DNA from: Chrysopilus asiliformis
Lineage: Eukaryota; Arthropoda; Insecta; Diptera; Rhagionidae
Assembly: GCA_964034945.1 (NCBI GenBank)
Contig: OZ035962.1
Location: 108,329,534-108,393,533 of the forward strand
DNA: 64,000 nt
Direction of reading: 5' to 3'
Position numbers and translations under genes: made by a program. Shown piece by piece: positions 1 through 11,023 of the stretch (position 1 is the first letter of the stretch; each line of letters starts with the position of its first letter). The notes under the pieces are model-generated. The model ran no database searches and had not been told where the DNA came from. It saw only the letters and a program-made list of their open reading frames with translations.

Positions 1-12
1 TTAAATTTTTAG

Positions 13-2796
13 GCATCGCAATTAAAGTGTTTTTCATCCTGTCGAAGTTGGTTTATATTTGATTTTTCGTCAAATCAAAACGACATTGATTTCGACATTT
101 TTAATTTTACCGTAGATTCAGAAGTAGTTTATGCTAACGAAACCTCAGGTTATTTTTAAGTAGAGTATAGTGTTTTTTTTTTTAAATTTTGATCACACTT
201 TACAGAGAGAACGACTTACAACCTGTACGATTTGTATAACAATGGAAAGGAGCTTGGAGGGAAATTAAACCTATCTTTTGATAGGACTGCGGTTTGTGGT
301 CAATATGAATGTAATTTTGGAATTTCCCGAATTCGTTTAAAATCGAAATATCAAAGACGTTGCAATTTTCGAGATATTACGATGCGGATCGCTGCTGTGG
401 TAAGTTTTCTTATTGTTAAAATTTTGTAAATCTAATGTCTGGAGCCCAATGAATGCAACGCGAACGCAGAAACTGTCACTTACAAGTTTGTTCCATAGAA
501 ATCATTTAAAGTGAGCACAATGAATGCAGTGAGCGCAACTACAACGCAAAAGTTTGCAAACTTGTAACTTTGCCGCAGAATTCTGCGTTGACAGTTCATA
601 AAGTGAGATTGGGGAAATGTCATTCGAGGAAAAATTGATAGCCTTAGTGCAATAACAGACAAATGACAAAGATAAAGAACAATAAAGCAAATTATCGCTT
701 CAAAATTATCAATTTTTGTAATTTTGCCAACTTTATACCACTTTATATTATGTCACTTGTACTACTTCACGAGATGCCATTGGGCTCTGCCGCTGAAATG
801 TTGCGCTGCGTGACAGTTCACAGCGTTGGAGTTTCGTTCGCGTTGCGTTCATTGGGCTCCAGAGGTAAATTAACACCACCATGGTCTGCCTCTTGGTTTT
901 GGCGAAAATGAGCGTGACGTATTTTATGGACTGCCCTTAATTAGCAAAAACAGATGTCTTGTCATGTTAGTAATAATTAGATTTGATACAAAACCACATT
1001 CAGCTTGCACGCAATCTGAAATTATTTGCAATTCGTTAAAGCCAAGGAAATTAATTTGTTTTATGAAGCATAGGATCTTAGTATCAAGGAGTGGGTTTTG
1101 GGGAAATTTCGTAAAATCTCCCGTATTTAAAATACAATTCCATTTTATTTTCAGCCACTGGTTCTTAATATATCAGAACCTGAATCGAAAATTCTGCAAT
1201 TCCTGGGATCCAAGAATAATGCATACTTGAATCCGTTTTCAAGATTTGGTTTCAATTTACAAATTCTCCTTCAAGATGCTCTCCAATACAGGTATTTTGC
1301 GGTGTTTTATTTGAGGCTATCTATAATTAGGGCCCTAAAATGGGCTTTGTAAAATAGGATATTATGTTAAATGTTTTATTTTCATAGCTTCACAATTTCC
1401 GTCGCAACCTTTAACTCTTTTTTTAGGATATCCTGGAGATTTTTCGACGAATGGAGTACGAACGACACATCCGGAGGTGCTTTTGGTGAACTTGTATCAG
1501 GCCGTGTCGATCAAATTGCAAGCGTTTTTCGGATAAATCTAGAACGACTCAAGTTAGTTCATTCTTTAGCTGAGTGTTCAAAATTCCGATCGGCGTTTAT
1601 TTTTCGCGAGACTGGACATGTTGGCGAGCTTTTCGAATTTACCTTCTTAAGACCTTTTTCTACAAAAGTTTGGATATGCCTTTTAATTGCTATTCTAATA
1701 TTAACTATTTTTATTACGTCAATTTATTTAGTAGAGTTTCGAATTACTCAAAACACAATAAATTTTATACCATCGTTAATATTTTCAATTCTCACCACGA
1801 TTGGTGCTGTTTGCCAGCAGAGTTCAAGTTTAGTTCCAAAGATGTTTTCAGGACGAATTGGTCATATCGTATTGCATTTGTTTAGCTTAATTCTCTACAA
1901 TTATTACACATCATCAATCGTTTCCTCTTTAATTGGGGCTCCCAGAAAACCTCAGATCAACACTTTGAGGGATCTTGCAAATAGTAAATTGGAAATTGGA
2001 TTTGAAAGAGCTTCGTATACAGAATCATATTTGAAGGTTATTAACTTTTTTTTTGTGAATCCACAGTAAATATTATTAATTATTCTTTTATTAGTATTCC
2101 CACATTCCAGAAGTAGACTTTTTGGTAGAGAAAAAAATCACTGAAAGCCAAAATTCACATCCGCTTTGGCTACCAGCGAAAGACGGAATTCTCAGGGCTA
2201 AAAAAGGTGGATTTGCGTACAATTGCGACACTGCAGGCACTGCGTATAATTTGATTTTAAAATATTACCAACCGCAGGAAATTTGCGATTTACAGGAAGT
2301 ATTGTTGCAGCCCATTCAAAAAACGAGTTTATTTGTCAGAAAAGATTCGCCATATAAGGAAGTTTTGAAAATCAAGTTTGTATTTTATTTATAAGGTGTT
2401 GTTCATAAAATACGACACGTTGATTTTCACAATTTCGAATCCCCATACAGATTTTTGATGATTTTTTTGTATCAGACTATCGAAACACCCCTCCCCCAAA
2501 AAAGGTGACGTATTTTATGAATTTTTTTAGGGTTTTGTGGATGTTGGAGGCTAAAATAAAATCAAAATATTTTTAGGTTTTCTTGGATGTTGGAAACTGG
2601 CTTAATTTCGAGACACAGACGATATTGGTTTAAAGAGAAACCTCGGTGCATGTCACAAAATATTGTCCATAGTGCTGAATGGGATGTTGTCAAACAAACT
2701 TTCATTTTGCTTTTAATTGGAGTTTTGATGGCATTCGCAATATTATTGTTTGAATTTGCTGTAAAAACTGCTTTAAAGTTAAGGAGAGAAATTTAA
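13..2796 (+). CDS. Ionotropic receptor (IR75-like), 5'-partial, six exons
   Basis: Insect chemosensory ionotropic receptor, a divergent glutamate-receptor relative acting as a ligand-gated cation channel in sensory-neuron membranes. Exons I reconstruct: 13-148, 206-399, 1155-1291, 1427-2036, 2095-2375, 2577-2796 (stop at the end); phases agree at all five junctions, giving 525 residues with earlier exons outside the window. Family hallmarks seen: YDLYNNGKELGGKLN in exon 2, PLVLNISEP then RFGFNLQILLQDAL in exon 3, a first membrane segment near nt 1668-1735 (VWICLLIAILILTIF), a third segment ending in YNYYTSSIVSSLI, and in the last exon the IR75-type MLETGLISRHRRYWF followed by a final membrane segment (FILLLIGVLMAFAILLFEF). 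Intron 3 (400-1154) carries a terminal-inverted-repeat element and intron 5 a small one. No stops in the joined frame, so probably functional. The exact Ir75 subtype is not resolved. Confidence 0.88.
438..863. mobile_element. MITE family A, copy 1 (in receptor intron 3)
   Basis: A 426-bp element with terminal inverted repeats of about 28 bp (439-466 against 835-862, one mismatch) starting CTGGAGCCCAATGAATGCAA. A related copy lies at 25486-25925. Short open frames inside (such as 663-911) recur in both copies but reflect shared repeat sequence and code for nothing recognisable. No clear target-site duplication seen, so the superfamily is unassigned. Confidence 0.75.
2401..2521. mobile_element. 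Short inverted-repeat element in receptor intron 5
   Basis: Ends are GTTCATAAAATACGACACG and an inverted partner near 2503-2521 (GTGACGTATTTTATGAA). The same end motif occurs alone near 913-930 and 63118-63136, so it is a dispersed element. It sits inside the 201-bp last intron of the receptor, just before the acceptor. Confidence 0.5.
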
Positions 2797-4380
2797 AGTT
2801 TTTCAAAGGTTGCTTGTCATTAAATTAATTAACAATTTGTCAATGGATTTTCGCTTTAAAGAAAGTCTCTCTTGAGAGAATATTAATCAATGACGTGTAA
2901 GTGCGAACGCACACGGTTCATCTCGTCGCGGCAACTTTTGGTCCTCAAAATGCCTTTCCGACGTACACGCTTCTTCACTTTTTAGTAGAAAAAACTGGTT
3001 TACAACAAGCGATCGCTCATGTGTGTGTGTGGTTCTCATATATGTGTTGTATTTCCAGCTCATTCCCTTACTAGCTAGCACCGAGGCAACATCAATTGCC
3101 AAAATAGAAACTGCCAACTATAGAAGAATAAGGACTGGTTATTTTGTTATTTACCTACCTACCTGAAAAATAAAACTATTTCCAATTGGTATTTCATTAT
3201 TTGCATTCAATTTTTGTTTATTTGGGATATTTTTACGAGTCGGTGGCTAAGCACCGACTGCCTCAATGAAATTACGCACACATGCATGCTGACGTGCTAC
3301 ACGAGCGACTTCGTTTGTGTGCGTAAAAGATGAAGTGAAGAACACTTTTCGAGTGGCGACTTTTCCCCTCTTGCCGCACTCGTTTTTTTCCCACAATTTG
3401 GTGAAGAAAGTTGCTCCGTGTACGCACTCGCTAATGAGTTTTGATGATTGGAAAAACTCCGCCTAGTGAGCGTCTAAATCTTAAGACTCTTAGCTTAGCT
3501 CCAAGGATTTGGGCTGGTCATTGATATTTCCGTCAATCAGGCATTCAATCAGTCAAGCAATCAGTCTGCCAATTAGTTAGTTAATCAATCAGTCAATCAG
3601 TCCGTCAATCAGTTGTGAAAATCGTTTATATGTATAAAATTTAAGTACTTTCCAATTTGTTATTTAAAATTCCAGTTCACAATGTTTTTTTTGAAGTGTG
3701 CTCTCTATTAGTATGCGGTTTCCATTCAAATTTCTGTGTAACGTAGAAAAATTTCCTAAAAAATATTTCTTAAAAAGGATCGTTATTTTTACAAAATAAC
3801 TTTAAGCATGTCATTTGTTCGTTAGAATCGATACAAAGGAAAGGATTACCAAACATGTATAGGAAAAGAATTTCCTTCTGCACAACAATTTCATAACAAA
3901 AAAAAACTAGTGGGAAAACTCCTTAGTCACTGTACTCATCAATAATACATTTTATTGCCAGAAAATCGTGTGTAAGTGCCGAAAACTAACAGATGAGATG
4001 CGACTACTCCTAAACAGCAATATCATACTTGATTCAATTAAATAATCTTTTCAGTCGAATAAATTTCTGCCACCCCTTTAATGGGAGAAAAATCATAAAT
4101 AAAAATTTAGAAAATAGGAAACATAAAAAATCAACAGACAATGGAATATTAATACATATTTTCATTCCATACGCCATTATGTATGCCTATTGTAATGATT
4201 TAGTTTGTATATGTTACAAGTACAATTGAAATGGAAATAATATTCTCCAGAAAATGATGTCAGATATTTAGGAGAAATCAATCGCACAGTAATTGAAACC
4301 TTGATTATGCACAATGAGGAAAATTTATCTGAGTGGGTAATGAGAATAATGAGTGATTTAACCCCATTTATTGTGTTCAA
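2797..4380. other. Intergenic; no gene recognised
   Basis: An ATTAAA near 2819 is a possible receptor poly(A) signal. 2890-3460 is less AT-rich and has a short hairpin near 3240-3260 (GTCGGTG / CACCGAC). From about 3440 a relic of repeat family G ends in TCAATCAG-type tandem repeats (about 3527-3612). Nothing else protein-coding seen. Confidence 0.4.
3527..3612 (+). repeat. TCAATCAG-type tandem tract
   Basis: Imperfect repeats of TCAATCAG/TCAGTCAA, preceded by sequence (GTGAGCGTCTAAATCTTAAG, then GGGCTGGTCATTGAT) related to the element at 52446-52860, which also ends in a CAGTCA-rich tract. Probably the 3' tail of a dispersed non-autonomous element. Confidence 0.5.
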
Positions 4381-4398
4381 TGAGGGTATTCACAATCC

Positions 4399-4727
4399 TC
4401 TTCGGTATTCGGTATTCGGTATTTTCGGTAATATTAAAAGACTGAAAATATTCTGCTGTGAACATCCCACAGCACAGATTTGAGAACAGCGCTTTTATTT
4501 GATACGTGACCAAAACATGAACTGCGCATTTAATTGTAAAATATGTCACATACCTTTAAATCCATGTTTGATGTATTCTTTTCAATTTCTATTGTGGCAA
4601 CGGCTATCAAAATTGAAAAAATTTGCATCAATCCGATGAGATTAACAAAAAGCCAGCGAGAAAATTTGACAACTGAAAACATTACTAGCGCCACCCGCGG
4701 TTGATTCTTGATACCGAATACCGAGGC
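4399..4727. repeat. Possible inverted-repeat element with TACCGAA motifs
   Basis: Left side has repeated TCGGTATTCGGTAT and right side ATACCGAATACCGAG, in inverse orientation; more TTACCGA motifs follow at 4757-4850. No target duplication recognised. Weakly supported as a single element. Confidence 0.35.
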
Positions 4728-5336
4728 TGAAAAACACGACTCGAGGCATGTATACAATTACCGAATTCGGTAATTCATTTTTACATGAACCAAGTTACCG
4801 TCTCGGTAAAAATCTGTTAAATTTGACTGAATTACCGAGCGGTAAATTTACCCGCATTTTAAAAGACGACTGTGAATTCCCTGAATATGATTCGTGTAAT
4901 ATCGATAATTATTCATAATTATGAATCGCTCTAATTCAAATTTATTCATCGCACTAAATATAATAAAGAGCTGTTCTGAAATCTCATTAACATGACATTA
5001 AGTGATTTTATTAGAATGTTGGTTTCAGCACCATTAATTTTATCGGTAGGATGATGTTGTTTTTTTCTTATTTAAAACAAGCTGAAAACAAAATTTATTA
5101 CACCAGTGTGTTTTATAGAAAAAAGCGCTACAGAAAATGCCATTCTTTTATAAAATGTCAAACATGTCAATTTTGTGAATGAGTGAAATCGGATGAGTTT
5201 TCTTGAACCACGCCCTCCCTCTTACGTTACCAAATAAACTGAATAGTTTTTGAGATTTCAAAAAAAATCAAAATGTGATTTTACATCATAATTTTCTCAC
5301 ACATTCGTGGCTACTTCAGAAACCTATAATTGTAAT

Positions 5337-5607
5337 CATACTAGCTTGCATACCCGTCGTTGCCGGGTTAAGTTTTTTCAATTTTTTTTTATGGTCTTTG
5401 TTGGAGCTAAACTTCAGGCCATTCGGTTCAGTAGTTTCCCCGCGAAAGAGTAACATAGCGCAAAAACTAAGTTTCGAAATCAATTTACCCCCTCCCCTTA
5501 CTCCCCCCACCCCTCGCGCTAATTTTCCGTATGCCTATGTTGGAACCAGAACTACCACAGACACGCATGCCAAATTTCAAGTCAATCGGTTCAGCCGTTC
5601 ATATTAT
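5337..5607 (+). repeat. Dispersed repeat family B, copy 1 (3'-truncated)
   Basis: Starts CTAGCTTGCATACCCGTCGT and carries the family's internal landmarks (CCCCGCGAAAGAGTAACAT, then TATGTTGGAACCAGAACTA). It stops before the GACA-repeat and AT tail found in fuller copies at 13544-13924 and 51380-51710. Unclassified non-autonomous repeat. The open frames on both strands are not genes. Confidence 0.75.
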
Positions 5608-6080
5608 CATTAAATATTATAAAGAAAAATCAGATTTTTCTTTTACAAAATTTCTACAAAAAACCACTTATTCAATTTTAATGAAACTTTACTGATCGAT
5701 TTTAGGGTGCCATGGACAGTGACATCGGAAGTTTTTTTAAAGGGTCCCTTTCTTCTTACCCCCTATCCTGTTGGTTTCTGCAAATTTGAAGGGATTTGGT
5801 TTTGGTTTTCACCAGTAGACAGGTGACCCGTTAACACAAATTTTCTCCCACTAATACCGATCCCTTCTCGCTTTTCAAATCTATCTCCTGGAACGATATA
5901 AATTTATGTCCGCATTCGGCTCGAAATCCGATTCTATTGAGCTTTTTTTTCTACTGTGCAGTTTCTATCCCCCTTTTCACCATCCATGTCCTTCTTTATA
6001 ATTCATTTCCAACTTTGCGAATATTCGATGGGATCACGACTAAACCTCCACACCAAACGAGCTCTAAGTTCTGCTATTTT

Positions 6081-6237
6081 TATACCCGTATGGTGAAACC
6101 AAAGGGTATATTAACTTTGCCTTACCGTTTGTAACGCCAAGATCCCGTCATCGCACAAAAAATTGAATTACACCAGTGTGTTTAGAATGATAAAAAAAAG
6201 TTGAATTTAGCATGTCCGTCCGTCTGTCTGTCTGTCC

Positions 6238-6281
<44 letters not shown>

Positions 6282-6676
6282 GCCTGTGGCGCGGATTGCA
6301 GGCGCACGGATCGAGCTAGAGTCTTGAAATTTTGCACAGATCCGTTTTTTGTAAAATGCGAGGCTAAGTTCGTTAATGGGCAAAAATGGACCATTAGGGG
6401 GGGTACCCCCATACGAACGAAAATGTTTTTTGCAAATATCGCAAAAACGGTGCATCTCATCAAAAAAGTGCAAGAACAAAAGTTATTTAGGATATGATTC
6501 TACATAAAACTTACATACATCAAAATCCGATTGGAATAAATTTTAAAAAATCTTTTTGGAAAGTTTGACTTCAAAGTGGAATTCTGGTACAACTGTTCGA
6601 ATTTTGATACAAATATCACCATACGGGTCTCCAATGATTGCCAGATTGGCAATTATAGCTTTTGTTATGTTTTTGT
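6081..6676 (+). mobile_element. Helentron-associated (HINE/DINE-like) element, copy 1
   Basis: Starts TATACCCGTATGGTGA, has a TCTG/TCCG microsatellite core (6214-6288), and near the right end an inverted copy of the start (TCACCATACGGG), then a perfect small hairpin (ATTGCCA GAT TGGCAAT) and the terminal CTTTTGTTATGTTT. Short subterminal inverted repeats, a tetranucleotide core and a 3' hairpin match the known layout of insect DINE/HINE elements mobilised by Helentrons. Frames such as 6201-6497 and 6182-6463 are artefacts of the microsatellite. Confidence 0.7.
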
Positions 6677-8514
6677 ATTTAATTAATTAATTTTTTATTT
6701 TTTCGAAGTACAAAACTCATTTAAATTGTAAAATTGTTCCAGGAAACCACTTTATAAAATGGAAATCAGAAATATTTTTCTCTTAAAAGTTCCTTACGAG
6801 ATACGTAATTTTTGTTTTTCATTATTTAGAGAAAATAAAACGCTTTCAATAAATCCACTAAAGTTGCAACGAAAAATAACGTTTAAGCGAAAGAAATCAA
6901 TAAAATCGACAATTAACCCCCTTTTTAATATGAAGGTCTCAAAACAAACCACTGATGGCAGAGGCCTATTAGTATTCCACTGATGTGCTCGAAGGTTAAT
7001 CTTAAGAGATACTTCATATTTAAGCTGAGCTATAGTAAAATCTCGCCAGTTTTTTTCTTCATCAGTCTTCATTTAACTATCGTAAGCAAAAATCTGCAAC
7101 TCAGAAAATCTGGGTTGGTTAGAGTGATTTCCAGGACGAGACGATTGAGGGGAGGATGTTGTAAGTATGAATGTTACCCGGATTAAGGGCTAAACAACAT
7201 CCTTGTATAAAATATGTTGCATATACGGAACTATTGTGGTATAAGGATGATAGTTTTGCGTCGTTCATATCCGCTTTCAATGACAAACAGTTTCAGATTG
7301 ACGTCGATTCGCTTGAAGGACTTTGTCTGGCTTGAAATTTTTACATTACATCCATTTAGGATTAGCAGCGGAAGCGGAAGCGGAAGTAGGTTCAAGTGTC
7401 ATCTTGACATAAAAAAATACATTAAATGCGAAGAAAATTTTCAAAGTCACTAACAGACAAGATATTTCTCTTCATATCATATCCACTATTTTTGAAGTTG
7501 TCCGGTTTTTAATGTCTTTGTCCTTTGTGGCGCCTGCATCTTTTGATTGGATGGAATTCTGGTATTGTTTAGCTGCAAGGAAAACTTTTAAAGAAACAAA
7601 TTTTTACACTTAAAATTCCGCTACTATTGGTGATTGTCGAAAGTACTGCTTCGAAAATGCTGATGGCGATCTTATGCAAATTCAAGTATCCATTGTCATA
7701 AATTTTCTTTTGGATATTGTTTCCCATAATCATTCGATATAAATGAAAAACGCGAAATATAATGGAAGTTATTACCAATGCACAATGCAGTTAAGGACAT
7801 TGGATGTTTGCCCACTGAGTGTTGTATGAAAACTGAATACATGAAATTAATTTCGTCCTGGCAATCTGACAAAGGGGATAAATTCTTCAGTTCAGCGGAT
7901 ATCAAAGGATATTTTTGCTGGCTGAAAATCTGCTTTGCGCATTGCACGTGTTTGACAACACGTGAATTCAAGTAGACTTTTGAGTTCTATTACTTCTGTG
8001 AAAAGGAAAAGGATTCCGTGATTCTTAAGCGTTCGCGGAAAACTTTTGTGAGATATGGATTAAGTGAAATCGGTGAGATTTTTATTAAAATGAAGTTAGA
8101 AGAGTTTTTAAAGTGGTTAATTTTATACGTTGACGATTTCGTACACAAATTCTCCTCGAAAATATACATTTTTGTCCATCTGTCAAAACATATGTCTTGA
8201 TGATATCGATTTTGCACAGATGTGACTTTTGTAGAAATTAAGGCTAAATTTGTGTATGAATAATATTGCCTTGCCGACCCCTCCACCACATAAGTAGGAA
8301 AGTTTTTTTTTCGTAATTTCGTTGATGACTTTGCCATTCGTATCGAAAGGAAAATTGAGATAAAAATTGTTTAGAATATGATTATACATAATTTTTCCAC
8401 ACATAAGATTTCAATTTTTCTTAAATGATCAAAATTCTAACCAAACTTTTTGGTGTTTTGTTGTATTTTCTCAAAAAAAAAAAAAGTTTTTTTTTATATC
8501 ACAACAGAATTTAT
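6677..8514. other. No gene recognised
   Basis: AT-rich single-copy-looking DNA; small purine repeat near 7368-7388 (GGAAGC units). Open frames are short and resemble nothing I know. Confidence 0.35.
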
Positions 8515-8732
8515 GGCCCTTATTATGATTGTCAATTCACAATTGATAGTTGATAATTATCAACTAAGTTGATACATCGGTATTACGAATGTCAATCGGT
8601 GTCAACTTTATTGATAGCTGTCAACCGTTTCCAGCGAAAAGTTGACACCGATTGACATTCGTAATACCGATGTATCAACTTAGTTGATAATTATCAACTA
8701 TCAATTGTGAATTGACAATCATAATAAGGGCC
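8515..8732. repeat. Perfect long palindrome (95-bp arms, 28-bp loop)
   Basis: Left arm 8515-8609 and right arm 8638-8732 are exact reverse complements by my reading; the spacer is 8610-8637. Ends are GGCCCTTATTATGATTGTC, flanked on both sides by TAT, which fits a TA-type target duplication. Smaller palindromes lie inside each arm (GTTGATAATTATCAAC). Probably a foldback MITE or recent inverted duplication. It abuts HINE copy 2. Confidence 0.9.
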
Positions 8733-8738
8733 TATGTT

Positions 8739-9291
8739 TATACCCGTATGGTGAAACCAAAGGGTATATTAAGTTTGCCTTACCGTTTGTAACGCCAAGA
8801 TCCCGTTATCACACACAAAAATGAAGTACACTAGTGTGTTTAGAATGATAAAAAAAAATTGAATTTTTCATGTCCGTCCGTCTGTCCGTCCGTCCGTCCG
8901 TCCGTCTGTCTGTCTGTGGCGCGGATTGCGGGCGCATGGATTGAGCTAGAGACTTGGAATTTTGCGCAGATCCGTTTTTCGTAAAATGCGAGGGTAAGTT
9001 CGTTAATGGGCAAAAATCGACCATTAGGGGGGGTACCCCCCATAGGAACGAAAATGTTTTTTGCGAATATCTCAAAAACGGTACATCTTATCAAAAAAGT
9101 CGAAGAACAAAAGTTATTTAGGACATGATTTACATTAAAGTGCCATACTTCAAAATCCAATTTGAACAAGTTTTAAAAAAATCTTATTGGAAAGTTTGAC
9201 TTTTGATACAACTGTTTGCCGTTCACTTAAATCACCATACGGGTTTTCAATAATTGCCAGATTGGCAAATATATCTTTTGTTATGTTTTTT
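8739..9291 (+). mobile_element. HINE/DINE-like element, copy 2
   Basis: Same start (TATACCCGTATGGTGA), TCCG/TCTG core at 8873-8918, inverted subterminal CACCATACGGG at 9233-9243, and degenerate hairpin ATTGCCAGATTGGCAA before CTTTTGTTATGTTT. It begins six bases after the perfect palindrome. Confidence 0.7.
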
Positions 9292-9823
9292 ATTTAAATT
9301 TTAACAGCAATTCTTTTCAAATTCTATAAAAATGGAGTAAAATATTTTAAAAAATCTAAAAATTCTATTAATTACCTGGGACCAATGTTTGTATTGAATA
9401 ATAAAGAAATTTGAATGAAAGCACTTGGAATTTAATTAAAAATCGAGATTCAATTCGTTTTCAAGGAATTCATACCACAATTAGCGCTGAGAAGTTGTTA
9501 AATACGTAATGATTTTCAATGCCTTTCGAACCAGAAATTTGTAATGTAAAGCAGAATTCCTTAAATTAAACAAAATGTTTTCAATGAGAAGCAATCGAAC
9601 TAAGAAACGTTTCGTCGATGCTTCTATAGATTGAATAGTCCTTGACGACACAGATTACCTCCATCGCATGATTCGCGGACAATTTATCGTGAACAATTTA
9701 TCGTAAAACAATTTATCGTGAACAATTTATCGTAAAACAATTTATCGTAAGAACAATTTATCGTAAGACAATTTATCGTAAGAACAATTTATCGTAAGAC
9801 AATTTATCGTAAGAACAATTTAT

Positions 9824-9920
9824 CGTAAGACAATTTATCGTAAGGAATATTATTTTTACAAATTCGGGCGCCCGGGCGCCCGAATTTGTAAAAATAATAT
9901 TCCTTACGATAAATTGTTCT
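9824..9920. repeat. GC-cored palindrome
   Basis: Centred at about 9873/9874 on TTCGGGCGCCCGGGCGCCCG, with matching arms outward through AATATTATTTTTAC to the flanking CAATTTATCGT units. In such AT-rich DNA this GC core is striking and could extrude as a cruciform. Confidence 0.85.
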
Positions 9921-9922
9921 TA

Positions 9923-10178
<256 letters not shown>

Positions 10179-10198
10179 GACGAAACATCATTAATTTA

Positions 10199-10700
10199 TC
10201 CCCCCTCCCCCCTACCCTCCCCAACTCCCCCTTCCCCCTCCCCTCCTCTCCACAACTCCCCCTTCCCCTTCCCCCTTCCCCCCCCCCCTTCCCCCCCCCC
10301 CCCCCCCTTCCCCCCCCCCCCCCCCTTCCCCCCCCCCCCCCCCCTTCCCCCCCCCCCCCCCCTTCCCCCCCCCCCCCCCCCCCCCCCTTCCCCCTCCCCA
10401 TCCCCCTTCCCTTCCCCCTTCCACCCCCCCCCCCCCCCCCCCTTCCCCCCCCCCCCTTCCCCCTCCCCATCCCCCTTCCCTTCCCCCTTCCACCCCCCCC
10501 CCCCCCCCCCCCCTTCCCCCCCCCCCCCCCTTCCCCACCCCCCCCCCCCCCCCCCCCCCTTCCCCCCCCCCCCCTTCCCCCTCCCCATCCCCCTTCCCTT
10601 CCCCCTTCCACCCCCCCCCCCCCCCCCCTTCCACCCCCCCCCCCCCTTCCACCCCCCCCCCCCCCCCCCCCCCCCCCTTCCCCTTCCCCCTTCCCCCGCC
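10199..10700. repeat. C-rich (CnTTCC) tract
   Basis: About 500 bp of poly-C runs separated by TTCC, TCC or CAT; the minus strand is therefore dense in G runs able to form G-quadruplexes and the plus strand i-motifs. Proline/glycine-rich open frames (up to 290 codons on +, 235 on -) are artefacts. The exact run lengths may be unreliable in an assembly. Confidence 0.95.
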
Positions 10701-11023
10701 CCCCACCAACCCATCACCCACCCAACCCATCATCCACCCGACCCATCTCCCCAACACTTCCCACAATAATCTTGTTCTTACGATAAATTGTCTTACGATA
10801 AATTGTTCTTACGATAAATTGTCTTACGATAAATTGTTCTTACGATAAATTGTCTTACGATAAATTGTTCTTACGATAAATTGTCTTACGATAAATTGTT
10901 CTTACGATAAATTGTTCTTACGATAAATTGTTCTTACGATAAATTGTTTTACGATAAATTGTTCACGATAAATTGTCTCACGATAAATTGTTTACGATGA
11001 ATTGACCGGCACCCCCATCGCAT

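Noticed and set aside
1574..1885. Second frame overlapping the receptor exon
   Set aside because: Shadow of the ionotropic-receptor exon 1427-2036 in another frame.
3240..3262. Hairpin GTCGGTG/CACCGAC considered as a terminator or structured RNA
   Set aside because: Too short and isolated, and a bacterial-type terminator makes no sense in this genome.
6182..6497. Frames with Thr-Asp-Arg-Gln repeats and a conserved flank, also at 8809-9169, 14026-14274, 16127-16372 and 27571-27919
   Set aside because: Conserved because they are copies of one non-coding HINE family; no start or domain, and both strands read through.
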